DNA of 64,000 nucleotides, taken from Facklamia lactis. GTDB lineage: Bacteria; Bacillota; Bacilli; Lactobacillales; Aerococcaceae. Below the pieces are notes generated by a model that ran no database searches, was not told the DNA's origin, and saw only the letters and a program-made list of their open reading frames with translations. A program made the translations under genes and the position numbers. The stretch is from positions 454,203 through 518,202 of the forward strand of contig NZ_JACBXQ010000002.1 of assembly GCF_015863205.1 (NCBI RefSeq). Reading direction: 5' to 3'. Positions 53,144-63,102 of the stretch are shown piece after piece; position 1 is the first letter of the stretch; each line of letters opens with the position of its first letter.

Positions 53144-55141
53144 CTATGAATTGATGATTTTATAATAATTTTTAGAACTTATACGATATACGCATAAATA
53201 AAATACTGTAAATATTGTAAAAGCAACCATAATATTTAGTTTAAATATATTTACCGCGTCAATAACAAGTAGGAACATATATTTTTCAGCTAGAGGATAC
53301 ACTAACAGAATCAGTATGCCAGCTATAATCAACGGTGAAACAAACATTAATAGATTCTGTTTAGATAATGATTTTTTAATTTCTCTTTGACTTAAGCCAA
53401 TTTTCTTTAAAATCGAAAATCTATTTTTTTCATATAATGCTTCAGAAATATTTTTGAAATAAACCGTTAAGAAGGTAGCCACCATTAATAAAAGGCCTAA
53501 ATTAATAACGACGAAAGAGACTCCACTTTGAAGAGCTATTAGATTTTGGGTTGAATTTGCTTTACTACCAACATTGGCGTGATATCCTCCCATTTCTATA
53601 TTTTCTTTCAAGCTGTCAGTAAATAGTATTTCGTTTTCATCATTCACTTCAAGATTCATTTTCGTCAAAATCGTAATCTCACTAGCAAAGTCCCCTAAAG
53701 TGGATGCTTGCTGTTGTTCGGCTTTATATAGATCTTCAAAACTTGGAACAATAATATGAACTACATTTTCTGATCCGGGACTATTATCTTCCTCTAGAGG
53801 AAATGTTTTAATGTCATTATTAATCGTTGCGTTATATTTAGTTTCGAACAATTGAACAGATCCATCTTTTATTTGTTTTGAACTGGCTGAAATGATTATT
53901 TCATCCTGGTTTAATTTAATATTGGATTGAGTAAAATAATTATAATTCTTCTGATCTGTCATATATATGGGTGAAACATTCGCTTCTTCGTAAAGCTTAC
54001 CATCATTATATATTGTATTACCGTCAACAATTCCTGGAAATTGTAAGTAGGTTAATTGATTAAGATCTTGAAATTCAATTCCCAAATCATTAGCCGTTTT
54101 GTCTATAATATTAATCATATTTTCTTTATTATTTGCTTCCTCTCCATTTTCAGGCAATACCGCTTCAATTAGAACATCACTCGGAAATTGAGTATCTAAC
54201 GAATCACTCGGTGCTAATATTAAAGAAAGTTCCACTGAAAAAATTAAAATTGTCGCAATTGACATAATCGTTATGTTCGCCAGTCCGATTCCATTCTTTT
54301 TCATCCGATAAAGTAAACTAGAGATCGGAATGTAATTCTCAACTTGATAATAAAAATCTTTTTTACTTTTAAGTAATTTAAGTACGATCGTGGTAATGGA
54401 AGTAAATAGAAAATAGATTCCCACAATAACCAGGATAGTAGCTAGAAAGGCTTTAAAGATCTCACCTATAGGAGATTGAATACTAAGGGCAAGGTAAATT
54501 CCCTCAACAATAATGGCAGCTCCTACAATTACTAATAGTAGATTTGAGCTAGGTTCTTTTTCACCTTTTTTATCGGACTGAATTAATTCAATCGTTTTTA
54601 AATGATATAGTTTAGTAATTTGAATGAGAGAAATAATTATGAAAAAAATCAAAAATATTAAACTCGTTATAATTAAAGCTGATAGAGAGATCTCACTTCC
54701 AAATGATATTTCAGCATTCATAATGATTCGAATAGCCAATATCGTTATTTTATTAAATATGACTCCGCCCAATAAGCCAATACCAAGGCTAATTAAATAC
54801 ATGTATAACATTTCAGCTAACAGAACAATGGAAATATTTCTTTTATTCATTCCTAACACATGATATAAACCAAATTCTTTTTGTCGATTACTGGTTATAA
54901 AGCTGTTAATATACATTAAAAACATCAACGAAAAAGCAATCATGATAAAGCTACCCATTGTCAAAATTGTTTGTAAATTATGCCCCCCTGGTATTTGCGA
55001 AATTCCTTCATTCGATGGCAATGATATTACAACAACCATCATAATTACAGTCACAATTGTTGAAATAATAAACGGTAAAAATAATTCTTTATTTTTAAAG
55101 AGGTTTTTAAAAGCTAATTGAAGATTTATTTTACTGAACAT
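53144..55141 (-). CDS. BceB/VraE-type ABC transporter permease
   Basis: 665 residues from ATG 55141 behind GGAG. Ten membrane helices with a large outer domain at about residues 310-520 between helices 7 and 8, the hallmark of BceB. 'GLYHVLGMNKRNIS' is an FtsX-like stretch. Such permeases remove bacitracin, nisin-like or other lipid II-binding peptides and signal to a partner kinase. Its start overlaps the ATPase gene by 11 bases. Confidence 0.9.
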   Translation of the reverse strand: MFSKINLQLAFKNLFKNKELFLPFIISTIVTVIMMVVVISLPSNEGISQIPGGHNLQTILTMGSFIMIAFSLMFLMYINSFITSNRQKEFGLYHVLGMNKRNISIVLLAEMLYMYLISLGIGLLGGVIFNKITILAIRIIMNAEISFGSEISLSALIITSLIFLIFFIIISLIQITKLYHLKTIELIQSDKKGEKEPSSNLLLVIVGAAIIVEGIYLALSIQSPIGEIFKAFLATILVIVGIYFLFTSITTIVLKLLKSKKDFYYQVENYIPISSLLYRMKKNGIGLANITIMSIATILIFSVELSLILAPSDSLDTQFPSDVLIEAVLPENGEEANNKENMINIIDKTANDLGIEFQDLNQLTYLQFPGIVDGNTIYNDGKLYEEANVSPIYMTDQKNYNYFTQSNIKLNQDEIIISASSKQIKDGSVQLFETKYNATINNDIKTFPLEEDNSPGSENVVHIIVPSFEDLYKAEQQQASTLGDFASEITILTKMNLEVNDENEILFTDSLKENIEMGGYHANVGSKANSTQNLIALQSGVSFVVINLGLLLMVATFLTVYFKNISEALYEKNRFSILKKIGLSQREIKKSLSKQNLLMFVSPLIIAGILILLVYPLAEKYMFLLVIDAVNIFKLNIMVAFTIFTVFYLCVYRISSKNYYKIINS

Positions 55142-55895
55142 TTTTATCAGCTCCACTTGCTAGAAATGTCAAGGTTTTGGAGATCTTCTCATACATCTCT
55201 TCATTTGAAGACTCTCCTTTATTGAGTTCATGAAAAATATAACCATCTCGAATAAAAAGGACCCGTTTTGCCTGACTTGCAGCTTTTGTACTATGAGTAA
55301 CCATCATAATCGTCTGACCCTCTTGATTAATTTCAGAAAAGAGCTTTAATAAATTATCAGATGTATGTGAATCTAATGCTCCTGTTGGTTCATCTGCTAA
55401 AATTAATTGCGGTTGATTAATTAACGCTCTTGCCACAGCAGCCCTTTGTTTCTGTCCCCCTGATAATTCATATGGATTTTTATCAATTAATTTTTTAATT
55501 CCTAACCGTTCAATTAAAAATGACAGACGATTTTCCATATCTGATGATTTCCATCCTGACAATACTAATGGCAACAAGATATTGTCTTTAATATTAAACG
55601 TATCTAATAAGTTAAACTCCTGAAAGATGAAACCCAAATTCTCACGTCTAAAATTTGAAAGCTCATCATCACTAATATTTTGTAAATTATGTCCGCTTAT
55701 ATGTACTTCTCCACCTGTGGGACGATCGAGTGCTGCTAAAATATTTAATAAAGTGGATTTCCCTGATCCCGATTCACCCATAATGGCAACAAATTCACCT
55801 TTATCTACTGAAAAATTAATATCTTTTAGCGCCTGTATCTCATTATTTCCTGAAGTATAGACTTTACTAATATGGTTGACTTCCAATAAATTCAT
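55131..55895 (-). CDS. BceA/VraD-type ABC transporter ATP-binding protein
   Basis: 254 residues. GESGSGKST, LSGGQKQR and LILADEPTGALD are the ATPase motifs, and 'FIFQEFNLLDTFNIKDNILLP' is typical of the MacB/BceA group. ATG behind AGGAAAG-like purines. It lies 99 bases after the kinase gene across a hairpin, so it may have its own BceR-controlled promoter. Confidence 0.9.
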   Translation of the reverse strand: MNLLEVNHISKVYTSGNNEIQALKDINFSVDKGEFVAIMGESGSGKSTLLNILAALDRPTGGEVHISGHNLQNISDDELSNFRRENLGFIFQEFNLLDTFNIKDNILLPLVLSGWKSSDMENRLSFLIERLGIKKLIDKNPYELSGGQKQRAAVARALINQPQLILADEPTGALDSHTSDNLLKLFSEINQEGQTIMMVTHSTKAASQAKRVLFIRDGYIFHELNKGESSNEEMYEKISKTLTFLASGADKNVQ

Positions 55896-55932
55896 TATCT
55901 TTCCTCCTTTTCTTTTCTACTGTCAGAATACA

Positions 55933-55980
55933 AGAAGAGAGAAATGCTAGCTATATTCTAGTTAGACATTTCTCTCTTCT
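55933..55980. terminator. Long inverted repeat between kinase and bceA-like genes
   Basis: AGAAGAGAGAAATG and its perfect 14-base complement flank a 20-base loop that itself contains CTAG repeats. Little T tract follows on the minus strand, so it may be a weak terminator, an attenuator or a protein-binding site. Confidence 0.55.
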
Positions 55981-55994
55981 ATCTGATATTTTTG

Positions 55995-56987
55995 TTAGAT
56001 AGCGTCCTTAAAAATTATTTTTACCTTAGTTCCAATCTTTGGTTCAGAAACTATTTCAATCTCATGATTCAATTTTCTAAGGATTTTAAAGGCAAAATAC
56101 AGGCCAAAACCGGTTGATTCTCGATATTGCCTTCCCACTCTGCCAGTAAAATGTTTTTGCCCTATTCGTGCCAATTCATCCGCTTCGATCCCAATCCCAG
56201 TGTCTTCAATAATTAAAGTTTCTGGTTCTTCAACACAGATTGAAATAGACCCGTTATCTGTATACTTAATCGCATTTGAAATAATTTGATCTAACACAAA
56301 AAGCAACCATTTACTGTCCGTTAGAACCCGTTGGTTGATCTGGTGATAGTGTAGGGGCAGATTTTTCTCAATGAAAAGTTTTTGATGTTTTTTTATACTT
56401 TTTTTAATCAAGAGATCTAATTCAACCGTTTCAAAGTTATAATCAGTTTGATGACTATTTATACGATAATAATTTAAAATATTATCCACATACTTCTCAA
56501 TCCGCTGTAAGTATTCTTGATAGTCATCAATATTAGGATGATGACTATTTTGAAAACTTAAATCTAATCCAGCAATTGGACTTTTTATTTCGTGTACCCA
56601 CAATTGAATAAATTCCTTTGTATCATTGATTTCTAACTGTTTCTCTCTTTCTAAACTCACCAGATCATTCTTTAATTTCACTATCATCTTTTGATATTCT
56701 GTTTCAATCACACCATTTGCTTTCGGAAGATGAAGCTCTGCTGGAAATCTTTTTTTGTTCGTCTGCTGTTTAAGGATTTCATATTGATGTTTATAGTTGA
56801 ACATTTCCCAGATTGATACCAAAAATCCAATAAATAGTACAATCAATAACCAGAGCATCGATCTTTCAAAAGGAACTCGATAGAGAAGCCCCAACAAGAC
56901 ATTTATCACTGAAAATAAACATATTAGGATAATTGTTTTAGAATGATCTTTCACAAAAGATAGTAAAATATGAAAATTATTCTTCAA
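55995..56987 (-). CDS. BceS-type intramembrane-sensing histidine kinase
   Basis: 330 residues from a TTG at 56987 with AAGGGGAAGG upstream, overlapping the regulator gene by 11 bases. Two membrane helices with almost no outer loop, then WVHEIKSPI with the phospho-His at 132, an N box in 'DQIISNAIKYT', and DTGIGIEADEL and GFGLYFAF. Such kinases do not see the peptide themselves but sense transporter activity. Its partner genes flank it. Confidence 0.9.
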   Translation of the reverse strand: MKNNFHILLSFVKDHSKTIILICLFSVINVLLGLLYRVPFERSMLWLLIVLFIGFLVSIWEMFNYKHQYEILKQQTNKKRFPAELHLPKANGVIETEYQKMIVKLKNDLVSLEREKQLEINDTKEFIQLWVHEIKSPIAGLDLSFQNSHHPNIDDYQEYLQRIEKYVDNILNYYRINSHQTDYNFETVELDLLIKKSIKKHQKLFIEKNLPLHYHQINQRVLTDSKWLLFVLDQIISNAIKYTDNGSISICVEEPETLIIEDTGIGIEADELARIGQKHFTGRVGRQYRESTGFGLYFAFKILRKLNHEIEIVSEPKIGTKVKIIFKDAI

Positions 56988-57648
56988 TATAATAGCCTTC
57001 CCCTTTTTTAGTGACAATCAATTCTTCTAGGCCAAGATCTTTAATTTTTTTCCTTAATCGAGTTATATTTGCATAAAGAGCACTATCATCTACATAACTT
57101 TCAGAGTCCCATAAGATATCCATTAAGTAATGACGTTTTAAAACTTGTCCTTTTCTTTCCAACAGTGAATTCAAAATTAAAGCTTCATTTTTTGTTAAGT
57201 CACTCACTTTATCTTCATAGGTCATCGTAAATTTATGGTTATTAAAGATTAAGCCTTTATGTTCAATAATAGACGACTGTGTACCAAAATCATAAGTTCG
57301 TCGCAATAAAGACTTAATTTTCGCCATCAAAACCTCCAACTTAAATGGTTTAGTAATATAGTCATCTGCACCGTTTTCTATTGAACGAATCACATTTGTA
57401 TCTTCCGTCTCAGAAGAGATAAAAATAATAGGAGCGTTTGAAATTTTCCTGATTTCAGCACACCAATAAAAACCATCATAATAAGGCAAATTAACATCTA
57501 ACAATACTAATTGAGGATCAAATTCAATAAATTCAGGTAGAATATGTTTAAAATCCTCTGTTATTTGAGTTTGGTAAGCCCATTTTTCAAGATAAGTTGA
57601 AATATTTTTAGCTATTAACACATCATCTTCTATAATATAGATCTTCAT
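56977..57648 (-). CDS. BceR-type OmpR-family response regulator
   Basis: 223 residues: receiver domain with D51 in LLDVNLPYYDG and a C-terminal winged helix from about 130. It is the first gene of the module. It probably activates the transporter genes downstream. ATG with weak upstream purines. Confidence 0.9.
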   Translation of the reverse strand: MKIYIIEDDVLIAKNISTYLEKWAYQTQITEDFKHILPEFIEFDPQLVLLDVNLPYYDGFYWCAEIRKISNAPIIFISSETEDTNVIRSIENGADDYITKPFKLEVLMAKIKSLLRRTYDFGTQSSIIEHKGLIFNNHKFTMTYEDKVSDLTKNEALILNSLLERKGQVLKRHYLMDILWDSESYVDDSALYANITRLRKKIKDLGLEELIVTKKGEGYYIEE

Positions 57649-58136
57649 ACGGTCACCTGTTCCTTACTCAAAATAGAGATCAAAAATAACTGCTACTTAC
57701 ACTTTAATTCACACAGGTTGTTATCTAGATTATATCAATAATTTTAACAAATTATAAAATAAAGCAATAAGAATACTTGTGTTTATCAGTAGAATTAACG
57801 TCCCATCGGTTTATATTCCTCTCAAAACGAAGAAGCATCTACTATCCATTTCTGAATATATAAATAAAATAGCCAACAAAGCATTCTCGGTAGCTATTTT
57901 ATAAATATTATGTTTAAATTTTCGAATACCTATCTTCACTTCACAACGAGGATTTCAATATGATTGATAAATATCAACCATTGCTTTAACAACCAGTATC
58001 TAACCTACTTCCAATTCTGATGCTATCTATCTCATCCTATACTTTTATTAGACCATTCTCCTCCAATGAAGATCATTGCCCAATCTCAACAAGATCTTGC
58101 GAAAATAAACTATTAGTAGAAGATCATTCCCTATTC
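57649..58136. other. AT-rich spacer
   Basis: About 490 bases without a credible gene. An AAAATAGC/GCTATTTT hairpin at 57868-57902 may terminate the gene at 58137. The rest shows stop codons in all frames; a decayed gene is possible but not identifiable. Confidence 0.45.
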
Positions 58137-58793
58137 TTAAATAATAAATATTAATGTGGTGATCAAGAAAGTCTTCATAAAATCTCGATTAACCAAAAGG
58201 TAAACAGAACTAAACAAAAATCCTGCAAAAGCTGAGAGGATTCCAATATGAAGTTCTCCTTTCGTAAAGGCATGGCTCAACCCCCAAATTAAACCGAGCA
58301 TTAAGCCACCATAAGGAAACGCTTTATTCTTGAACCAGCTCTCAAAAGCTTTCTGCCCATAGATAATCACAAGCGTAATTAAAAAGCCTTCAGCAATATA
58401 ATACATATATTGAAAGACAAAAAGTAAAGGGCCGTTGGATTCCCATTCTTTCAAAACTTTAAAGCCATCCCACTCGTTATATTTAATAAAACCATTGACG
58501 AGAAAACAAACAAGCAAAGCTAAATATTGCCAACTAACCATTGGCTTTCCTCTTTCAACAATTTGATATCCTGTTGTTTTCTTACCGATATAGATAATCA
58601 AGAATCCGATTAAGATCCAGAAGAGACTTGTCACAATCCAATGAATCACACTTTCATGAACAGCGAAATTCCGATAATCAAGCCCAAATAACCCTTCAAT
58701 TTGAACCAGTAATAACTCAAAAGCGAAACCTGCACAAGCATATAATGCACACCAGAGAAAATTCAGACCATTTGCTTCCTTATTCTTGTCCAA
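58137..58793 (-). CDS. Membrane protein, possibly CPBP-like, 218 aa
   Basis: Six or seven membrane helices. The C-terminal 'LGLIWGLSHAFTKGELHIGILSAFAGFLFSSVY' resembles the His-containing final motifs of CPBP (CAAX protease-related) proteins, but the EExxR motif is not evident, so this is tentative. It starts at a TTG after a GGGGGG tract. It stands alone. Confidence 0.65.
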   Translation of the reverse strand: MDKNKEANGLNFLWCALYACAGFAFELLLVQIEGLFGLDYRNFAVHESVIHWIVTSLFWILIGFLIIYIGKKTTGYQIVERGKPMVSWQYLALLVCFLVNGFIKYNEWDGFKVLKEWESNGPLLFVFQYMYYIAEGFLITLVIIYGQKAFESWFKNKAFPYGGLMLGLIWGLSHAFTKGELHIGILSAFAGFLFSSVYLLVNRDFMKTFLITTLIFII

Positions 58794-59156
58794 TCCCTTA
58801 GCCCCCCATCCATTATGGAAACAAAATCTTCACATTTTGAAAATACGATACCAGCATTCTGTAACATGATATAAAAGATATTTCTACTCACTTTAAACGA
58901 TTCAATAGATAAAATATTATTTTCTTATTATTTATTATAGTACTTAGCCATATCATTTACATTAATTATTTAATCATTTCTCAAGACATTGAGACATAGT
59001 GACAGAACATTGATGAAAACTACTGAACTACAAAATGCTAATAAAAGTTTTTGAGTCATTAGACCCACTTGTCACCCCATATCATATATTTATTTTAATT
59101 AATATCGTAACGTAAGATTATGAATTTCCAGTGACTATGTTGGACTGCTCATAATA
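58794..59156. other. AT-rich spacer
   Basis: About 360 bases between the 58137 gene and the next terminator. No gene, repeat or RNA recognised. Confidence 0.45.
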
Positions 59157-59189
59157 AAAAACCGTTCTTTTAAAAAAAGAACGGTTTTT
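59157..59189 (-). terminator. Terminator of the sugar transport operon
   Basis: AAAAACCGTTCTTT and AAAGAACGGTTTTT form a near-perfect 14-base stem, symmetric enough to work both ways. Confidence 0.88.
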
Positions 59190-59273
59190 CGGTTGAATAC
59201 AAAAAATCTTAGAAAAAATACAATTGGATAGCTTAAAGTTCCAGCTAGTATCACATAAATTCTTCTCGCTTTA

Positions 59274-59879
59274 TTAAACAACGGGAATGACTTGGTCTTT
59301 CATTAAACAAGAAACCAAAATATAGGTAGTCAATGGCATGCCTAAAAAGACTAAATAGATAATACCAATCTTGAATAGTATATATAATACCCCCATTATT
59401 AATAAAATAGCTAGTATCAATCGATGCCATTTTTTTAATAATAAATAATAGCTAATCATTAGACTATATAAATGATGATGCTTTTTAATCAGAATCGTTT
59501 GTTGGACAATGGTTAACATCACTATAAGAAGGGCCATCATTAAGAAGCCGATGGCCATCGTCCCCCATTCTATTTTACCTATAAAAAGTAAACAGTTTAA
59601 AAATGCAAGCTCAATAATGATGCTTATTAGCCAGTCAAAACGAAAAAATTGCTTCTGAAAAAACTTCACTTGTTGATTAAACAATTCCTTTATCCCTTCA
59701 GTATTAGAAAAGCCTTCTATCACCTCTAACACTGAAGCTATTAAAGCACGGAACAGTGTAACTAATTTCCAAAAGAAAATGACTCGTATTAAAAATAAAA
59801 ATTGCAGAGCAAGCATCTGATAAATTCTGATAAAAAACAGATTAAAAACTTTGCTCAAATCTTTTTTAGAAAAAATCAA
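59274..59879 (-). CDS. DUF624 (YesL-like) membrane protein
   Basis: 201 residues, five membrane helices. It starts at a TTG behind GGAGG and overlaps the permease stop by four bases. YesL proteins are commonly encoded next to CUT1 sugar transporters, as in rhamnogalacturonan loci, and their role is unclear. It is the last gene of the operon. Confidence 0.8.
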   Translation of the reverse strand: MIFSKKDLSKVFNLFFIRIYQMLALQFLFLIRVIFFWKLVTLFRALIASVLEVIEGFSNTEGIKELFNQQVKFFQKQFFRFDWLISIIIELAFLNCLLFIGKIEWGTMAIGFLMMALLIVMLTIVQQTILIKKHHHLYSLMISYYLLLKKWHRLILAILLIMGVLYILFKIGIIYLVFLGMPLTTYILVSCLMKDQVIPVV

Positions 59880-60721
59880 TTTTTTGATCCTCCTGTTAAG
59901 TCAATACCTTCAATAAAATAGTTTTGTGCTAAAAAAAATAAAACTAAGGTAGGAAGTAAAACCAAGCATGCACCCACCATCAAATAATTCCACTGAGTCG
60001 TTGATTGATTTTTAAAACTTTGTAACCCAATTTGTAAGGTATAAAGTTCTTCATTATGAATGTAAAGCAAGGGACCCAGGAAATCATTCCAAGCCCCATT
60101 AAAGGCGTTTAAAGCGATAGTTACCAAGACTGGCTTGCTTAACGGAATCATGACCCTCGACCATATATAGAGATGACTCGCACCATCCATTTGAGCAGCT
60201 TCAATCAATTCATCATTGATTGTCATATAATATTGACGAACCAGAAATATGTTAAAAGCACTTCCAAAAAAAGAAGGAACAATCAGAGGCAAATAGGTCC
60301 CAACCCAGCCCATCTTTGAGAATAAAATATACTGGGGAATCATGGTCACAAAACCTGGAATCATCATGGTCGATAGAACGAGGATAAACAAAAATCGCTT
60401 GCCAGGGAATTTTAATTTAGCAAATCCATACGCAATAAATGAATTTGACAAAACATTTCCCAACACAACAAAAATCGTAATAAATAACGTGTTAAGAGTA
60501 TAGCGCACAAAGGGAAAAGCCTTAATCGTATTCGGATAATTTTCCCATCTTAATTGCTCAGGAAATAAATTGGGTGGAAACGATACAATCTCTTCCATCG
60601 ACTTTAAAGAGGTAGCGACCATCCATAATAAAGGCATCAATAAAACCACACCAACCAGACTAAGAAATAAGTATTGCCAAAAAAGCTTCCAATTTTTCCG
60701 ATATTGTTGTTTTATTCTCAT
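59876..60721 (-). CDS. Sugar ABC transporter permease, MalG type
   Basis: 281 residues with six membrane helices. The EAA loop reads 'DELIEAAQMDGASHLYIWSRVMIPLSKP'. It starts with a four-base ATGA overlap with the first permease. A CUT1 importer for an oligosaccharide is likely; no ATPase gene is in the operon, so a shared MsmK-like ATPase is inferred. Confidence 0.9.
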   Translation of the reverse strand: MRIKQQYRKNWKLFWQYLFLSLVGVVLLMPLLWMVATSLKSMEEIVSFPPNLFPEQLRWENYPNTIKAFPFVRYTLNTLFITIFVVLGNVLSNSFIAYGFAKLKFPGKRFLFILVLSTMMIPGFVTMIPQYILFSKMGWVGTYLPLIVPSFFGSAFNIFLVRQYYMTINDELIEAAQMDGASHLYIWSRVMIPLSKPVLVTIALNAFNGAWNDFLGPLLYIHNEELYTLQIGLQSFKNQSTTQWNYLMVGACLVLLPTLVLFFLAQNYFIEGIDLTGGSKN

Positions 60722-61671
60722 TTTTTATCACCCCCAGCATAAAAAACCCAATAAGGAGCTACTTTTAAATTAATGATGGTAATGATCAAAATGATAAAGA
60801 ATAAGAACAATGAGAGCGCCATCGCATACCCCATATCAAAAGCCACAAACGCCTTATTCCACATATGAAAATTATAAAATAATAAAGAATTCGCAGGGCC
60901 ACCACGGCTATTCTCAGTCATGACATATGCTTCTTGGAAAATTTGAAAAGACCCTATTGTTGAAGTTGTAATATCAAAGAAAATAATAGGCGTGATTAAA
61001 GGTAAAGTAATATATCGAAATTTGTGCCAGCTCGTCGCTTGATCCATTTCAGCTGCTTCATATAAAGTTTTAGGGATCGATTGAAGCGTTGCCAGATACA
61101 ACAGCATAGAACCCCCTGCCGACCACAATTTCATTAATATGAGGGCCGGTTTCGTCCAGTTAGGATCACTGAGCCAAGCAGGGCCAGAAATCCCAAACCA
61201 ACTTAGCACAAGGTTAACAAGCCCGTGATTAGGAGATAATAGCTGCATCCACAAAACATAGACAGCCACACCAGTGAGAACCGCTGGTAGATAAAAAATG
61301 GTCCGATAAATACGAATCCCTGGAATACGACAATTAAGCATCAAAGCTAAAACACAAGAAAAAAGCGTCGTTAAAGGAACATTGAATAGAGTAAAATAAA
61401 AAGTGTTTTTTAAAGCTTTCCAAAACAAATCATCTTCATTAAACATTCTTTTGAAATTATCGAATCCGATATAATTCATTTTTGAAGTTAAATTATAATC
61501 CGTAAAACTGCCGAACAAAGAAAATAAAATCGGACCCAGCCAAAAAACAATTAGTCCTAATATAAAAGGACTCACAAAGAAATAGCCCCAGAGCGCTTCT
61601 CTACGCTTTTTTGACATTAATCTAGGACTTTTTCTATTGTAAAAACCCCCTTTATTTATCCCCTTTCTCAA
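60718..61671 (-). CDS. Sugar ABC transporter permease, MalF type
   Basis: 317 residues from a TTG at 61671 directly after AAAGGAGGT; an upstream ATG 11 codons earlier lies inside the binding-protein gene. Six membrane helices after a basic tail; EAA loop 'KTLYEAAEMDQATSWHKFRYITLPLITP'. It pairs with the MalG-type permease. Confidence 0.9.
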   Translation of the reverse strand: MRKGINKGGFYNRKSPRLMSKKRREALWGYFFVSPFILGLIVFWLGPILFSLFGSFTDYNLTSKMNYIGFDNFKRMFNEDDLFWKALKNTFYFTLFNVPLTTLFSCVLALMLNCRIPGIRIYRTIFYLPAVLTGVAVYVLWMQLLSPNHGLVNLVLSWFGISGPAWLSDPNWTKPALILMKLWSAGGSMLLYLATLQSIPKTLYEAAEMDQATSWHKFRYITLPLITPIIFFDITTSTIGSFQIFQEAYVMTENSRGGPANSLLFYNFHMWNKAFVAFDMGYAMALSLFLFFIILIITIINLKVAPYWVFYAGGDKK

Positions 61672-61684
61672 ATTCTTACCTCCT

Positions 61685-63007
61685 TTACTCATTTTGTTGG
61701 ACAAGATTCTCCACTGATTCCTGAGCTTTTTTCAACGCTTCTTGCGGATCCTTACCATCGATCATGATGCGATCAATCTCTTCTTTGACTAAGTTAAGAT
61801 AATCAGGTGCGCTAAGCGGTGTTGGCGTAATGACTGTTTGATCGAAGTTATCTTGAACCATTTGATAAATTATTTTATCTTCTTCTGAAAGCATGTCTCC
61901 CTCTAATAAACTTTCGTTTGCAAGGCGATTAGCCATGACATCATAACTATTAGCACCATATTTCTCTTGCGCTTCCTGCGATACCATAAACTTTATAAAA
62001 TCATACGACTCCTGAACATGTTTAGCGCCCTTAGGCACCTCCAACGCAAAACCACCACCCCAAGTCCAATTCTTGTCACTAGCTGTTTTGGCCGGTAGCG
62101 GGAAAATACCGAATTCAAAATCCTCCGGTGCATTTTCTTTTAAACTCGTATAGTAATTAATATTATTTGCATACATGGCTATTTTTTCCGATATAAAAGG
62201 ATCGCTCATTCCATCTCCAAAATCCGCTTCCATATTATTAATAGTATCTTTTCCATAATACTTTTGCCATTTCTTCAACCACTCAAACGTTTCTACTTTC
62301 TTCGGAGTATTAATTTTAATTGCTTCATTCTCATCAAACCATGAGATTCCATTATCCGCATTCAAGCTCCAAACCTCTGAACCTATGTTCCATAAAGGAT
62401 AAAAACCAATTCTTTTGAAACTCTCCCCTTCCTTTACATCAAGCTGATGAGCAATTTGCTCTAATTCTTCCCATGTCTTAGGAAGATCAGCCTCTTGTAA
62501 ATTAGCCTCTTCAAGTAATTTTTTGTTATAAAAGATCACTTGCATATCAGTATTAAATGGAAGACCATATATTCCCTCCTCATACTGTACCGTGTCCCAT
62601 AACTGAGGATAAAATTCTTTTTCTAAATCTTCTTCAATATATTGGCTTAAATCAACTGACTGCTCTGCTTCAGCACGTTGAGCAACCGTATTAATATCCT
62701 GCACAATAATATCAGGTGGAGTTCCCGCAGCAGTGGCTGATAGTGCCTTTGTCCAAATATCTCCCCAAGGTTGATAGACATATTTAATTTCTACTTTATC
62801 TTGTGTTGAATTGTATTCATCAATTAGTTCCTGAACCACTTCGCGACGCGGTCCCGCTCCCCAAAAAGACCAAAATTCTAACACTGTCTTCCCATCCGTA
62901 GTTGTCGACGATTTGTTTGCGTCTTTATTTTGATTTAAACATCCTGTTAATAAGCTTATACATGCCATAAAAAAAAGCATCCATTTGATATTTTTAAGTT
63001 TTCTCAT
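61685..63007 (-). CDS. Sugar ABC transporter substrate-binding lipoprotein
   Basis: 440 residues, with a lipoprotein signal ending in LTGC (lipid on C23). 'FWSFWGAGPRREVVQELIDEYN' and 'DINTVAQRAEAEQSVDLSQYI' belong to the family 1 binding proteins of CUT1 systems. It is the first gene of a four-gene operon. The sugar cannot be named. Confidence 0.9.
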   Translation of the reverse strand: MRKLKNIKWMLFFMACISLLTGCLNQNKDANKSSTTTDGKTVLEFWSFWGAGPRREVVQELIDEYNSTQDKVEIKYVYQPWGDIWTKALSATAAGTPPDIIVQDINTVAQRAEAEQSVDLSQYIEEDLEKEFYPQLWDTVQYEEGIYGLPFNTDMQVIFYNKKLLEEANLQEADLPKTWEELEQIAHQLDVKEGESFKRIGFYPLWNIGSEVWSLNADNGISWFDENEAIKINTPKKVETFEWLKKWQKYYGKDTINNMEADFGDGMSDPFISEKIAMYANNINYYTSLKENAPEDFEFGIFPLPAKTASDKNWTWGGGFALEVPKGAKHVQESYDFIKFMVSQEAQEKYGANSYDVMANRLANESLLEGDMLSEEDKIIYQMVQDNFDQTVITPTPLSAPDYLNLVKEEIDRIMIDGKDPQEALKKAQESVENLVQQNE

Positions 63008-63070
63008 AATTATCCGCTCTCTTTTCTTTTATTTTTAAATAAACCGCATACAAAAAATATAAAAAAACAC

Positions 63071-63102
63071 TGATAAAAAATGGTATTGGAACCTTTTTAT
63101 CA
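63071..63102. promoter_or_regulatory. Inverted repeat upstream of the sugar-binding protein gene
   Basis: TGATAAAAA and TTTTTATCA form a nine-base perfect repeat with an inner GGT/ACC pair. It lies 64-95 bases upstream of the binding-protein start and may be an operator for a sugar regulator. No T tract follows. Confidence 0.45.

Noticed and set aside
57649..58136. Possible decayed transposase
   Set aside because: Short broken frames look vaguely gene-like but no family motif could be identified.
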